Source: Boswellia sacra (Eukaryota > Streptophyta > Magnoliopsida > Sapindales > Burseraceae). Taken from it: 64,000 nt of DNA. Position 1 is the first letter of the stretch; each line of letters opens with the position of its first letter. The position numbers and the translations under genes are program-made. A model generated the notes under the pieces. That model did not search any database and was not told where the DNA came from. It saw only the letters and a program-made list of their open reading frames with translations. This document shows positions 36,230-47,729 of the stretch, piece after piece. The DNA lies in the NCBI GenBank assembly GCA_013180625.2, contig SNVD02013892.1:682001-746000 (forward strand), written 5' to 3'.

Positions 36230-37340
36230 AAAGAGGAGGTACCAAGCCTGAAACGTTCAGAGGTAATTGTCTTGGAAGTAGAAAAGCTCTTAACAAGTTG
36301 AATCATTCAAGAGGTAAACTACCCTAAGTGGCTCTCCAATGTAGTATTGGTAAAAAAAGCCACTGGAAAATGGCGCGTTTGCATTGACTTCAAAGATTTG
36401 GACAAGTATTACTCAAAAGATAGCTTTCTATTGCCCAGGATAGACCAACTAGTTGACGCCACAACTGGTCACCAATTGCTAAGTTTCATGGATGTTTACT
36501 CTGGTTATAACCAGATTCCAATGTACTTGAAAGATGAGGAAAAAACAGCCTTCATCATAGATAGAGGGTTGTACTGTTATCAAATGATGCCTTTTGGACT
36601 AAAAATGCTAGAGCAACCTATCAACGGTTAGTGAGCTCCATGTTTACTCCTCTCCTAGGAAAGACCATGAAAGTTTATATGATTGATATGCTTACCAAGA
36701 GTATGGATGCCAATCCCATGTAGATGACCTCCGAACAACTTTTGACATCCTCTAAAAACATAATATAAAGCTGAATCCCACCAAATGTGCTTTTGGGGTG
36801 TCCTCTGACAAGTTTTTAGGGTTTATTGTCACCTAAAGGGGAATAAAGGTCAATCCTGAGAAAATCCAAGCACTTCTATAGTTTGAGTCTCCTAAGACAC
36901 CAAAAGATATACAAGTTCTCAGTGGATGAGTTATCGCCTTAAATCACTTCGTTTCAAGGGTGACCGACAAATGTCACCCTTTCTTTAAAGCTTTAAGAAA
37001 GTGTAAGCAATTTGAATGGACAAGTGAGTGTGAGAATGCTTTCCTACAGCTTAAGAGGTACTTAGATTCTCTTCCTCTCCTCACCAAACCAATTATGAGG
37101 GAACCACTTCTTCTCTATCTAGTAGTCTCCGCATATGCAATTAGTGCAGCTCTTATCCATGAGGATCAGGGAATCCAGAAGCCAGTTTATTATATGAGTA
37201 AGGCTTTGACAGATGTTGAAGGTTGGTACCCTCTTATGGAAAAGCTTGCTCTCACCCTAGTTGTTGCTGCACGAAAGCTTCACCCATATTTTCAAGCACA
37301 CACCGTTATGATGCCAACTGATCATCCTTTACGATAGGTC
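36230..37340 (+). pseudogene. Tat element reverse transcriptase and first RNase H, degenerate
   Basis: RT fingers and palm: KWRVCIDFKDLDKYY, LLPRIDQLVDATTGH, LSFMDVYSGYNQI and YCYQMMPFGLK (36347-36600). Stops and frameshifts follow, so the YxDD region is not readable in one frame. RNase H at 36960-37337 includes LLYLVVSAYAISAALI and ends at a TAG after TDHPLR. Enzymatically dead as it stands. Confidence 0.8.
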
Positions 37341-37499
37341 CTCTATCGTTCAGAGCTTTCTGAAAGACTGAACAAGTGGTCAATTGAGTTAGAAGAGTTT
37401 GACATACATTATATCGTAAAATCATCTATCAAAGGACAAGCAGTCACTAACTTCATTACAGAGTTTTCGGGTAGTGGAGTTGAGGAGGATGAAGAGACT

Positions 37500-37930
37500 A
37501 TGAAATCAAATGATCGACCAATGTCTATAAAAATAGATCCACAGAAGGCATGGGTCTTGTTCGTAGATGGGTCATCTAATAAGATTGGTAGTGGAGCTGA
37601 CTTGATTTTGTCAACCCTAGATGGGGTAGAAGTTACTGTGGCCTTATGTTTTAATTTTAAAGCTACCAATAATGTCGCAGAGTATGAAGCTCTCCTTGGA
37701 GGACTTAGGTTGGCAGTTGCTCTTAGAGTTGAAGAGATTACCATCCATAGTGATTCCTAATTAGTGGTTAACCAAATCCGTAGGGACTATCAAGCAAAAG
37801 GCTCTACCATGATGGCTTACTTGGATAGAGTTAACTTTTTTCTTCGCAATTTTAAAGGTTTTGACATCATAAGAGTCTTAAGGTTGGAGAATTCAAAGGC
37901 CGATAGTTTAGCAAGAATTGCCTTTGTGGT
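37500..37930 (+). pseudogene. Second (archaeal-like) RNase H domain of the Tat element
   Basis: WVLFVDGSSNKIGSGADLIL, ATNNVAEYEALLGGLRLA and the HSDS block give the DG..., E and D positions of a second RNase H1-type fold. A TAA at 37758-37760 interrupts it and the rest reads on from 37764. Presence of this second domain after the usual RNase H is a hallmark of Tat elements. Confidence 0.8.
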
Positions 37931-38189
37931 AGACCCCCTTCTACCAATTGTCTCTCATATGGTCATCCTAGAGTCTCCCAATATATCAAAGTATGAACTT
38001 TCACCAGTAAGAACAATGGTTATAAATGGTAGCCTATGCTGGATAGACCCTATCATTAAATTTCTAAAGACGGAAGAACTCCTAGCTGACCGAAATGAGG
38101 CAATCAAGGTAAGCGGGAGAGCATCAAGGTACACCATGGTTAATGGAGTTCTCCACAAAAGAGGATTTAACCTTCCTCTTTTGAAATGT

Positions 38190-39275
38190 CTTCACCTAAA
38201 AGAAATTAATTATATCTTTAGAGAAATTCATGAAAGAATATGTGGTAATCATTTTGGTGGTCAATCTTTAGCTTATAAATGTATCAGGCAAGGATACTAT
38301 TGGCTGATCATAAAGAAGGATGCTAAGGCATTTTCAGCTAAGTGTGACAAGTGCCAAAAATTTATCAATATTCCAAGGAAAGCTCCTGAGAACATGGCGC
38401 CGATGGTAGCCCGATAGCCATTCAAACAATGGGGACTAGACCTTATTAGACCTCTTCTAATGGGTAAAGGACATGTTAAATATGCTATTATTGCTATTGA
38501 TTATTTCACTAAGTGGGCGAAAACTGAACCCCTCGCATCAATTACCGAAAAGAAGTTCACAGATTTTGTAAATAGGTTAATTGTCTATAGGTTTGGTATC
38601 CCTCACACCATCATTATAGACAATGGCAAGCAATTCGATAACTCAAACTTTAGAGACTTCTGTAAGGAGTTGAACATTTCTTTATAATTTTTCTCTCCAG
38701 CTCACCCTCAGGCAAACGGTCAAGCAGAAGCTGTTAATAAAACTATTAAACACCTCTTCAAAACTAAATTAGATGCTAGGAAAGGTGCATGACCAGAGGA
38801 ACTACCATAAGTACTTTGGGCATACCGAACCACTACCCACACAGCAACATAAGTAACCCTATACTCTTTGGTATTTGGCTCAGAAGCAGTCGTTCCATTG
38901 AAATTGGTCTTCCATCACCTTGTACTGAAGGATATAGTGAAGAACTTAATCATGAAGCCTTTCAACTCAACTTGGATCTCCTTGAGGAGGAAAGAGATCT
39001 CAATAGTATAAAAGTTGCTGCTTACCAAGAGAGGGTTGCCCGACATTTTAACTCTAAGGTTAAGCGCCGATCCATGCAGATGGGAGATCTTGTTTTGAGG
39101 TAGGTACTATAAAACACTCGAGATCCCGCTGATGGAGCATTGGGACCTAACTGGGAGGGTCCTTATCGAATCAAAGCAGTCATTCGACCAGGCACCTACA
39201 GACTGGTCACCATGGATGGGAGGTTGCTTTATCATCTATGGAATGTTGAGAACTTAAAGAAGTATTATCCATAAT
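38190..39275 (+). pseudogene. Tat element integrase, degenerate
   Basis: HH-CC finger (CDKCQKFINIP) near 38344-38376; core with YAIIAIDYFTKWAKTEPLAS and IIIDNGKQF, giving the two core Asp positions; PAHPQANGQAEAVNK holding the Glu; and a C-terminal part (RSMQMGDLVLR, WEGPYRI-like) up to about 39275. Stops at 38415-38417 and 38685-38687. Confidence 0.8.
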
Positions 39276-39559
39276 CTCTTTATATATGTAATAACTCCCA
39301 TAGGGAGACCCATATGTACTTAAAGAGATTATCAATAAAATATTCGATTTATCATATTACAATTTGTTCATCCTTAAAGCTCATTTACGATCAAGTTGCA
39401 AGAATGCATAGAAGATAGAAGGAGCAAAAGAGCAAAACACTAGGAAAAGTTTTAAGAGTTCTTATTATTTCAAAAATTAGCAGGAGGTCGCCACCCATAT
39501 AATCCAAGTAAGGTCTAATTATCACTATATTGTTAAACTAAAATAAAAAGAATAAAAAA

Positions 39560-42000
39560 TAAATTCAAGGCTTAGAAAACCGCCCTGATAGGATCATCCT
39601 ATATAGATAAGCATCTACCTAGCCAAGGGAACTCCTACTACTTCTAAGAAGTGGCCTCATAATCTCCTTCTTCATCTGAAGATGATGAGATAGATTCTCC
39701 TTGCTTGGCTTCCTAGGCTGCTGTGTCCAATGTTGACTCATAATCCTCATCTTTTAGTATGAATCGGTGGAATTGTTTAGGATCTGAGTTCGCTGTCAAG
39801 ATAGACTCTGCCACCAAGTTTAACTCTTTAGCTATAAGAGACTGATCAATCTCTGGATAGCGATCATGGAATCATTTACGCATACCATTGACCCCATCAA
39901 CATAAGAATATTCTATTGCTTGTTGGTAAATACGACCCTTACAGAAGCGAGCAATCGCCTTTTTAGTCCTATTCTGCTCAGTAACAGTCCTCTCACGAAG
40001 TTCTCGATTGAGATCATTTGCCTTTTTATCAGTCTATTCTTTCATCTCTGCCATCTTTCTCTCTATTTCAGTTAAATTGTCAAGACAGACTTGATGTTTC
40101 CCCTTCCAAATAAAAACCTCATAAGTGAGATAATTGACCTCTTTTAAAAGATTGGTGTTAGTAGACTTTTCTTGAGTTAGAGGTCTTGTCGCCTACAAAA
40201 AGAAAGACAAAGAGAGTAAAACATATGAGGCATGTCTTTTAAAAGGTTAAAAAAAAAGGTTAGTAAAACCCAACCTGAAGTATAGTGCCGACCCTGACAA
40301 TAATTGTATCAAAATATGTAAGTTTTACACTCTCAGAAAAGCCGTTGGTAGTCATGAAACATGCAGCACTTTGACACAATTCACAAAGGTAGTCTCTGCA
40401 TGTCGAGCCGCTTAAAACCTGCACTATCAAAGGTAAAACACCTAGGTAGCTGACAGGTTAGGGGTAACTTGCTTCCAATGGGCTTTGAGACTGTTACTTC
40501 GACCACAGGCTGAATAGACAAACTTATTAGGCAAAAACTTCCCTATAGGAGTTTCCTTACAATCACTAGCTTTCCTCTTTAAAGGTCCAAGAGTTGGAGG
40601 ACTTCCACTATACTTCTTCTTGGAAGGACTAGGTTTGTCATTCACAAAGGTTTTAAGAGGCATCTTGGCTTCAAGCTGGACAAACTGCTTCTTTTTATGA
40701 TGTAAAGGAAATAGAACTGTACAAAGATAAAACTGATAAGAAAGCAAACATATGCTTAATTAAATGAGGTAAGATCAGAAAGCGATCATCAAGGTTACCT
40801 TCTAGGGGTATTGGAGGTGACAAGCCAAGACAGATCAGTTACTCTCGATCAAGATATCTTTAACGTTCTTTGAACTAATGGGTAGCTTGAGTACCTCTTG
40901 TAAGTTGTTTTTTTTCTTTTTGAGATAAAATTAGGAATTTGATAGAATGAGCTGAGAAAAAAAAGTCAGTTGATCATAATTTTCATAATGAAAATAAAGA
41001 TAGTATCGTTATAATGGGGTACCATGAAAACCAAAATGCCTCATAATCCTCAACTGCTCGCCCTTTGAACGGGCACCATTTTGGTACTTCCAACCACCAC
41101 CACACCAAAATTATTTAAATTTTCATTCTTTTACATGGGAGGGAATGCCAAAAAGGCGATTAGGGTCATCTATTTTCCCTCGTTGAGATATGTAACAATA
41201 ACCTCTCTTCTCCCTGTTCGGTGGGTGAATGACAAAAATATATTGAACGTGGTTTGTAGTAGGATCAACCAAACCTGCACTTCTAAACAAACTTTGAAAT
41301 GCTATTAGAAGTCTCCATCTGTTGGCTGATAGTAGGGTAGAGGCAATGTCCATAGCATCGAGCACCTGTCGAACGTAATTATCAAAGGGCACCTGAAGAC
41401 CAGCTCTTAATAATTCCAAGCTTAATCCAATGACACCTCATGGTGGCTTGCTCTATCGGTCACCTTTTCTTGGAAGAAATAAAGTGACTGAATCTAGGAT
41501 AAGAAAATAGGCTCTATATGTAACGAACTGGACCAGGGCCCTTCAACCCACCCCGTCCCGTGACTCAAACCCGGTCGAACCCATTCGTACAAGTCCAACG
41601 TATTGTCCGCTTTGGCCCTGGTCCAGTTTGTTACACTATATATTTTTAATCGATCACCCTGCAGCTGATTATCAATATGGTCAGCCTTCCACTAGTGTTC
41701 AACTTTGGGATCACTATCTGAGCTAGCAGAGGATGACCAGTCACTCTCCCCCTTAGCATCTACCACGTGTTGATTGACAAAATTTTGCTTTAGCTCACGA
41801 TCTTGACCAAAAAAGGTTTGATAAAACTCGTTAACCTCCTTATGGTCAATCGTAGGATCTTTGTTCCTTGTCGATTGGGTTTGATGACTTGGTTCCCCTC
41901 GTAGCACTATAACAGTCTTAATTCTAGCCATCTGTACAAGTAAAAAGGAGTCATTAGTCATCAAACCAAGTCCACTAAGGAAGTGACGAGATGAGAGAAA
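39560..42000 (-). pseudogene. Antisense coding region of the Tat element, fragmented
   Basis: Several minus-strand fragments in the order expected for one old gene: 41964-41692 (MARIKTVIVLRGE... acidic), 41419-41123 (MELLRAGLQVPFDNYVRQVL, typical of the N-terminal domain of plant Tat antisense ORF products), then 40747-40442 (basic, KKKYSGSPP) and coiled-coil-like sequence at about 40200-39650. Introns or decay separate them. The function of the product is unknown. A 117-bp MITE interrupts the region at 41519. Confidence 0.6.
41519..41635. mobile_element. Small MITE, 117 bp, nested in the Tat element
   Basis: Nearly perfect 22-bp terminal inverted repeats (TGTAAC[G/A]AACTGGACCAGG...), flanked by CTATA on both sides (41514-41518 and 41636-41640). 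Short GC-rich centre, non-coding. Confidence 0.8.
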
Positions 42001-42329
42001 GGAAATGTCGAGGGACTACATTGAAAACTTTTTAAAATAGCCCTTGAAGAACTTTTTTCCCCCCTTGAAAAATATCAAGCTAGTCCTTAACCAAGAGGGA
42101 AAAAAAAAAGAGAAGAAGAAAGAAAAAGAAAAAGAAAAAAGAAAAAAATTCCACACAAGTAGCGTACTTTGAAAGTTTTAGAAGTTTTAATTTAACCTTT
42201 GAAGAGTTTTTTTTTTTTTGAGTTCACAAGGTTTTGGATTCTGCTGAAATACCCCTACATTTTGAGTTAAAATGTGTAAGCGGGTGGACGCACATGCTCA
42301 CCAAAACGCACCCAGGTGAGTAGAGCTTG

Positions 42330-42560
42330 CCCTTCGAGTGCTCACCCGTCGCCTCTCTTGTGCTCGCTCTTTGTTCCTTGCATGCTCGCTTATTGTGGGC
42401 TCATCACTCGCCCTTCGCATGCTCGCCTTTCGTTCCTAGCATGCTCGCCACTCACTCCTCGCATGCTCGCCCTTCGCATGCTCGCTACTCGCCCCTCACA
42501 TGCTCGCCTTTCGTTCCTTGCATGCTCGGCCCACTCTTCTCGTTGCTTGTCCAGCTACAT
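42330..42560. repeat. Degenerate tandem repeat of GCATGCTCGCC-type units
   Basis: About seven repeats of CATGCTCGC[C/T] spaced some 16-38 bp apart between 42379 and 42530, embedded in GC-rich sequence in the 3' non-pol part of the Tat element. Its long open frames on the plus strand (42316-42806) are a by-product of the repeat. Confidence 0.75.
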
Positions 42561-43943
42561 CTCCCTTCGCTGTCCTCAGGTAGTGCTCACCTATCATCTT
42601 TCTACACTTGCTTGGTTGAAGAGGCATTCATTCCAGCAGCCCTTCCAATCATTAGTTACTCATTTATACTCAACCGCACTCAAGTGTACCTAAATGCTAC
42701 TCTAATTGGTCCAAAGCCATGGCTTAGGTTTATGAAATTTTCAGGTTTGGCCTTCAATGTGATTCAAGATGTTTTACTAAATCTCTACAAGCTTCCTTGG
42801 TTGTAGGTTTCTAAAGGTTCTGTGGTGTTGAAACACATTGTAGGTTATACACTATCTTTTTACATGATTTATGTGCTTTTTCTTGTACATCTCCCTTGGG
42901 TTTCACATAAATACATGTTTGTTAACTTGGTATCTACATATATGAGTGAGCGAGCATGTTCCCAGTAGCTTGTTGGGTTTCACACACTGCTTGACATCCT
43001 ACCTATCTTAAGGTTAGTCATATGCCAAACATGCTTGCTAGGTTTTGTTTTCAACGTAAGTGAATGGATCTTGACAAGCTTTAATAAACGTGACTCTTTT
43101 ACATATATTACTTCCTCTATTCCAAGCCAAGCTTTGAACTTCTACATGCTTCCATGCCCAGGTGTTAAGCTGTGAACTTCTACGTGTTTAGTGTGAATTC
43201 TTTTGCTTGTTTCAATGAACCGCGTTTTTCATAAGTTCTCAACAAGTATTATCAAGGTTTCAAGCTTTAATATACCTCATGCAATAGTATATACTCATTA
43301 CATGTTCTCTATGTCTCTTCATTGGGCCTACGTACATCCATATTATTGTTTTTACATTCAAGCACACCATTCTCTCATGTATTACACTATATAAATCAAG
43401 CTAAATCGCCTTAGTTTCAAATTTCATTTGCTTATACGCTTATTTACTATCTTTTTAATTTTTTCAAAATATTTTTGATAATTTCTGGTAAGTTATATAT
43501 AGTTTTGTGTGTTAATAGCATGCTAGTATGCCATATATTATACACTACATACTTTTCTATCCATTTAAAGTATTCCTAACATGCTTGCCCATTTTTGCTC
43601 TTGACATAACAATCAATCTTTAACTAATATTTGCCCTATGATCTTATTCGCTTATAACAAGATCATCTAGTTTTGTAGCCGATACTGAGCTTTCCTATTT
43701 ATTTCCATTTGCTCAATAAAATTTTCACATGTAATTATTGCACCTAATATTCTTCATGGCTTACCATCCATATCTTCCTATATTATATTATACAAATACG
43801 TGCTTCATGAAGTATAATATATTATATACCACATGCTTTCATGACTAATATATTCCTATCATGCTTGACTGCTTCGGGTCATTCATTACCAACCCACTTT
43901 TGTATATATTTTTATAATATAAAGCATGTTAATTAATTTTTTC

Positions 43944-44275
43944 TTTTGGAAAAAATTACTATTTACATTAAAAGAAAAATGAAATTACAGAATACGAGGG
44001 GCATACCCCAAGAAGAGTACCTAGTACTCACAAGTCCAAAAGGAAATAATAAAGCCCAAAGGCCTCAAAACAAAACAAAACAAACATAAAGTGGAGCCTA
44101 GAGTCCCAAACAAAACAGAACATGGCGCACTGGCCCAAAACCAACCACAACAGGCTGTCTTCAATAAAACAACAAAGACGAAGGGGCACAGTGGCCCAAA
44201 CAAATAGACAAAATCTAAGAAATAAACTAACGGTGTAGGCCCCATATGTCACGAAGTTGAGGACTGATCACATAC
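43944..44275 (-). mobile_element. Truncated LINE-like (non-LTR) insertion, about 332 bp
   Basis: Flanked by a perfect 15-bp direct repeat TTAATTAATTTTTTC (43929-43943 and 44276-44290). Such a long target duplication is typical of LINE/SINE integration. On the minus strand the 3' end is T/A-rich. Resembles 5'-truncated plant L1 3' ends (recognition by style only). Inserted in the Tat element. Confidence 0.7.
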
Positions 44276-44995
44276 TTAATTAATTTTTTCATGCAAAGCA
44301 AGTGCTAACAGCCATAATATGTTAAGATTACTCCATGCATTCTAGGCGGCTGCATATCTCTGTTACATAGGCTTTTGTTCATGTCGGTTTAATGAAGTCT
44401 TTTCAAACATACACTCACAGGTTTTAAAGGAGAATAAAAATTGTCAACCCTACCTCGTCAGACTTTTGCTCTGAACCGCCTTCACTGCTTGCCTCTCCAG
44501 CACTCCTACTTTGGAACGAGCCCTACTCGCCATAACTTTTTATGAGAGGCAGTGAAAATTGAAGGAATAATATTTATAAATCAAACGAATGGGGTATGAA
44601 AAGTTTACCTCACTAAAGACTCTGGAGTACCTCCTATGACTGCCCTCCAAGTTTGACTCTCCAAGGAAGCTATCTACATCTTTTTACAGCCACCTCAATG
44701 ATTGCCTCCGAACTGCCTCTTATTTTAAGTTGAATTAACAGGGATTCTATTATGAAGGATAAGGGCAGTGAAAATATTAAAGAGATTTTATATATAGATA
44801 AAAAGTCCACCTCAACATCTACCAAATATATGATCTCCGTCTATGCGACGCCTACCTAAGGTTCAAGCCACGTTAGGCTTACATATGTGATAAGACTTAC
44901 CTTTTGGGCCTTCTACTAAAATTTAAATTATATCATTGAATAATTTAATCGCCCCTACGTTGATCCGTTATTCAACTTAGGCCTAGGGGGACTAC

Positions 44996-45374
44996 TGTTA
45001 TAGACAAATAAAATCGGGCCTTAATTAAATATAATAAAATAAGTCCATTATTAAATCCCATCATTTGGGCCCACTATTTAGGTCCATAATGACTCATCCT
45101 GATACTTATATAAGCTTTTTGAATTTTCACTCAAGGTATGCACATTTTTCTAAACTCTTTCTCTCTCTAAATTTCCTTTGCTTTTGAGAGCTTTTTTCTC
45201 TAGGAAATTCTCTTAGAAAATTTCGGTGCGCCAAAAACTGACTTGGACATCGTAGGGTTTTTACCGGTACCACTGCTGGCACCCTTGACTGTTTTCTTTG
45301 TTCTCAGGATTAGATCCGACCTGCAACTTAAGTTTCAACCTGCTTTTCGGCCGTCTGGAAATCGTGCATCAACA
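44996..45374 (+). repeat. 3' LTR of the Tat element
   Basis: About 379 bp, beginning TGTTATAGAC and ending ATCAACA. Partner of the 5' LTR. Confidence 0.85.
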
Positions 45375-45411
45375 ATATGTACTTGGAAAGTATACGTAAT
45401 CTTACCATAAA

Positions 45412-45532
45412 AAGCAATTTACTTTGATTGAATTCAGTGGGGGCAACTGCACTTTTTGGGATCTATATATGTATATAAGACTGCAAACCAATATATCTTT
45501 ATATATCAAGTATATATAATCTTACCATAAAA
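45412..45532. repeat. Second, uninterrupted copy of the duplicated lipase-flank segment
   Basis: Tandem partner of 32888-32983 plus 45375-45412; both end in AATCTTACCATAAAA. It gives the pre-insertion structure at the Tat insertion site. Confidence 0.75.
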
Positions 45533-45648
45533 GAAAGACAAAGGCACAAAATTGTGGTGCCTGGGGGTACTTATCGAAAGGTAGAATCACTGCCATGTCT
45601 ACAAGAGCCAACAATAGCTTAAATCTTGCAGCAATCTCATCTGATTAA

Positions 45649-46065
45649 GCGTCTGTTTATTTCGATTTCTATGAGTAGAGCTTATTAGAGTAGATCTTTT
45701 TGAAATAGAGCTTACAAAAGTAGAGCTTTTATTAAAAAATTATTGACTGTTTGATACGATAAGTATAGATACATTTATTATAATTAAATTATCAAAATAG
45801 AGTTTTGTTATAAGGAAAGAATAATATAAAATATTTAAAATTAAATTAGGGTAACTTTGACATTTAAAAATTTTAAAAAAGCTCAAAAAGAGCTTTCCCA
45901 AAAGCCTCAATTTTGGAGTTTTTCATTAGATGTAAAACAATTTTTTTAATCATTCAAAAGCTTTTCTCAAGTGGCAACAAAATAACACAAAAAAAAAATT
46001 TAAAAGATCTTTTAGCATTTAAAAAAACTCTTTTATCCAGTAGAGAAGCCCAAACGAACGTACTC
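45649..46065. mobile_element. Tourist-like MITE, about 417 bp, TSD TAA
   Basis: Flanked by TAA on both sides (45646-45648 and 46066-46068). Imperfect inverted ends GCGTCTGTTTATTTCG and, reverse complemented, GAGTACGTTCGTTTGG. AT-rich and non-coding. Confidence 0.6.
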
Positions 46066-46553
46066 TAAAAAGATTAATAAGGCTGTATATTTACATGTTT
46101 GCTTCTTTGACTTTTGCTTTGATTAATTACCTTTCCCTTGCATAATAGTTTTCCTCTAGTTCAATAGATATGTACATTCATATCATGTACTTGATGAAGA
46201 AGTTTATAGAGGATTACATGACGCTATTAAGCTGCTGGGTTTATGTAAATCTAAGTTATTGAGTTTTGTAATATTACGTGAATAGTGTCAAACAATATGT
46301 CATTCGTCAACTAATACACTGCTTCTTACATTTCTCATCAACCAATACATTGCTTCTACATAATTGACTTCAACTGCTAGTAACCAACTAGCAATTATTT
46401 GTACTAATTATACCATATATCTCTTTGTAAGAGACACACACCCTCAAGTTGAATGCACCATATTTACAGTGAATTTGATCACATAGAAACCTACATATCA
46501 CTAACCATATATTATTTTATGATACTTATATTTCTTCACTTATTAAATAAACA

Positions 46554-46612
46554 AAATGTTTTAGCATAAAAAAGGTGGTAATAAAATGTTTTAGCATAAA
46601 AAAGGTGGTCAA
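46554..46612. repeat. Short tandem duplication, approximately 30-bp unit
   Basis: AAAATGTTTTAGCATAAAAA followed by AGGTGGT occurs twice in tandem. Confidence 0.85.
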
Positions 46613-47082
46613 ATATCCAGTGTTGACTCAACCCTTAATGTTAATTGTACTTTAGCACAAAGAGAGCATATATAACACTTTTTTTTTTAATTTTTTCCTC
46701 ATAAGGAAAATTGGAGCATTCAGAAGCACGCATAACAAAAGCATCAACCTTACCATATGCTCTATATAATATAACAAACAATCTCCACCTAATTGCTAGT
46801 CTGTAAAGTAACTGTCACGCATACATACTAATCTACCCTTTTAATTTGTTTTTGAACCATTTTTCAATTATTTCTATTGATCATTATATATATAATTTAC
46901 GACCTTGAAACCATTGTCACTGATGGCAAATATCGATGTTTCCTCGCACTTGATCGTGCTCGACATATGAAAGTTCATATGAAATAAAAACCTCGAAATG
47001 GAAGTTCAAGACGTCGGCAGGTTGTTGTGTTTTTTCTTAGGTTAGGACTAATTAACCTCATGAGCGACAAGAGAAAATTTGC

Positions 47083-47612
47083 TATTATGAAACCAAGGAT
47101 CATTGCCAACCAATTTCACCCAAGAATCAAGCAATATCAAAGCACAATAGAGATATCAAGGCAACACACAAAATAATCAAGGAAATAAAACATAAGAGAA
47201 AGAACACTAAAGATTTAAATGGTTCGATTCAAGGAGAACCTAAATCCACTAGAAAGGCTGTAGAAGAATTTCACTATAAAGAAAAATAGATTACAAGGTG
47301 TTACAATATTCTCTCTCACCAAGAACAACACTTTTTCTTAGCCCTTCACGTTTCCTTGAAAATCCTATAAAAAAATATTCAAAAGTCCTTTCTCAAATAG
47401 AAAAGAAAACATTTAAATAGTGTCCTAGTCATGAATACAAACTACCATTTGCACAGCGGTGTAGTGTGCCTTATGTAGGAGCGCAAGGTCTCTGCCTGAA
47501 GACAAAATGTCTTTTCCCATGGTTGCGTAGTAGCATAACTCACTTTGTGCAAGAGCACGGGTCCCTAGGTCTGACATCGAATTCGGCTAGGATTTGTGAG
47601 CTAAAACTATCA
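47083..47612 (-). repeat. 3' LTR of the copia element
   Basis: 530 bp, aligned throughout with 53079-53607 with scattered substitutions. Confidence 0.85.
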
Positions 47613-47729
47613 AATCTCTACCTTAGATCTTAAATCCTCCATCTCTATAACACAATGCAATCTTCCCTCAACAAAACTCATCAATAAACCTCATCTTAGA
47701 CCATTAACAGATCAAAACAATGCAAGAAC

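Larger units (their letters stand above)
32984..45374 (+). mobile_element. Decayed Tat-lineage Ty3/gypsy LTR retrotransposon, about 12.4 kb
   Basis: LTRs of about 378 bp at both ends, an imperfect 5-bp target duplication (ATATA / ATATG), and a TTGGCGCCGTCTGTGGGAAC leader right after the 5' LTR, as in many Tat/Athila-type elements. Order: gag, protease, RT, RNase H, a second RNase H domain, integrase, then about 5.7 kb of non-pol sequence with coding traces on the opposite strand. The extra RNase H plus antisense coding region is characteristic of Tat. Coding frames carry many stops. It hosts later insertions: a 117-bp MITE and a LINE-like fragment. Confidence 0.88.
45375..47082. other. Remnant of the ancestral lipase A-B spacer
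   Basis: Contains the 3' portion of the first duplicated segment (45375-45412), the second copy (45412-45532), a Tourist-like MITE, a small direct repeat near 46554-46610, and at 46900-47082 a stretch matching the lipase B-C spacer at 57690-57808 (TGATGGCA..., AACCTCATG..., GAGAAAATTTGC). No gene seen. Confidence 0.65.

Noticed and set aside
42316..42806. Two long overlapping plus-strand frames (125 and 159 codons)
   Set aside because: They arise from the GC-rich tandem repeat; translations are repeat-driven (Cys/Ser/His-rich) with no domain.
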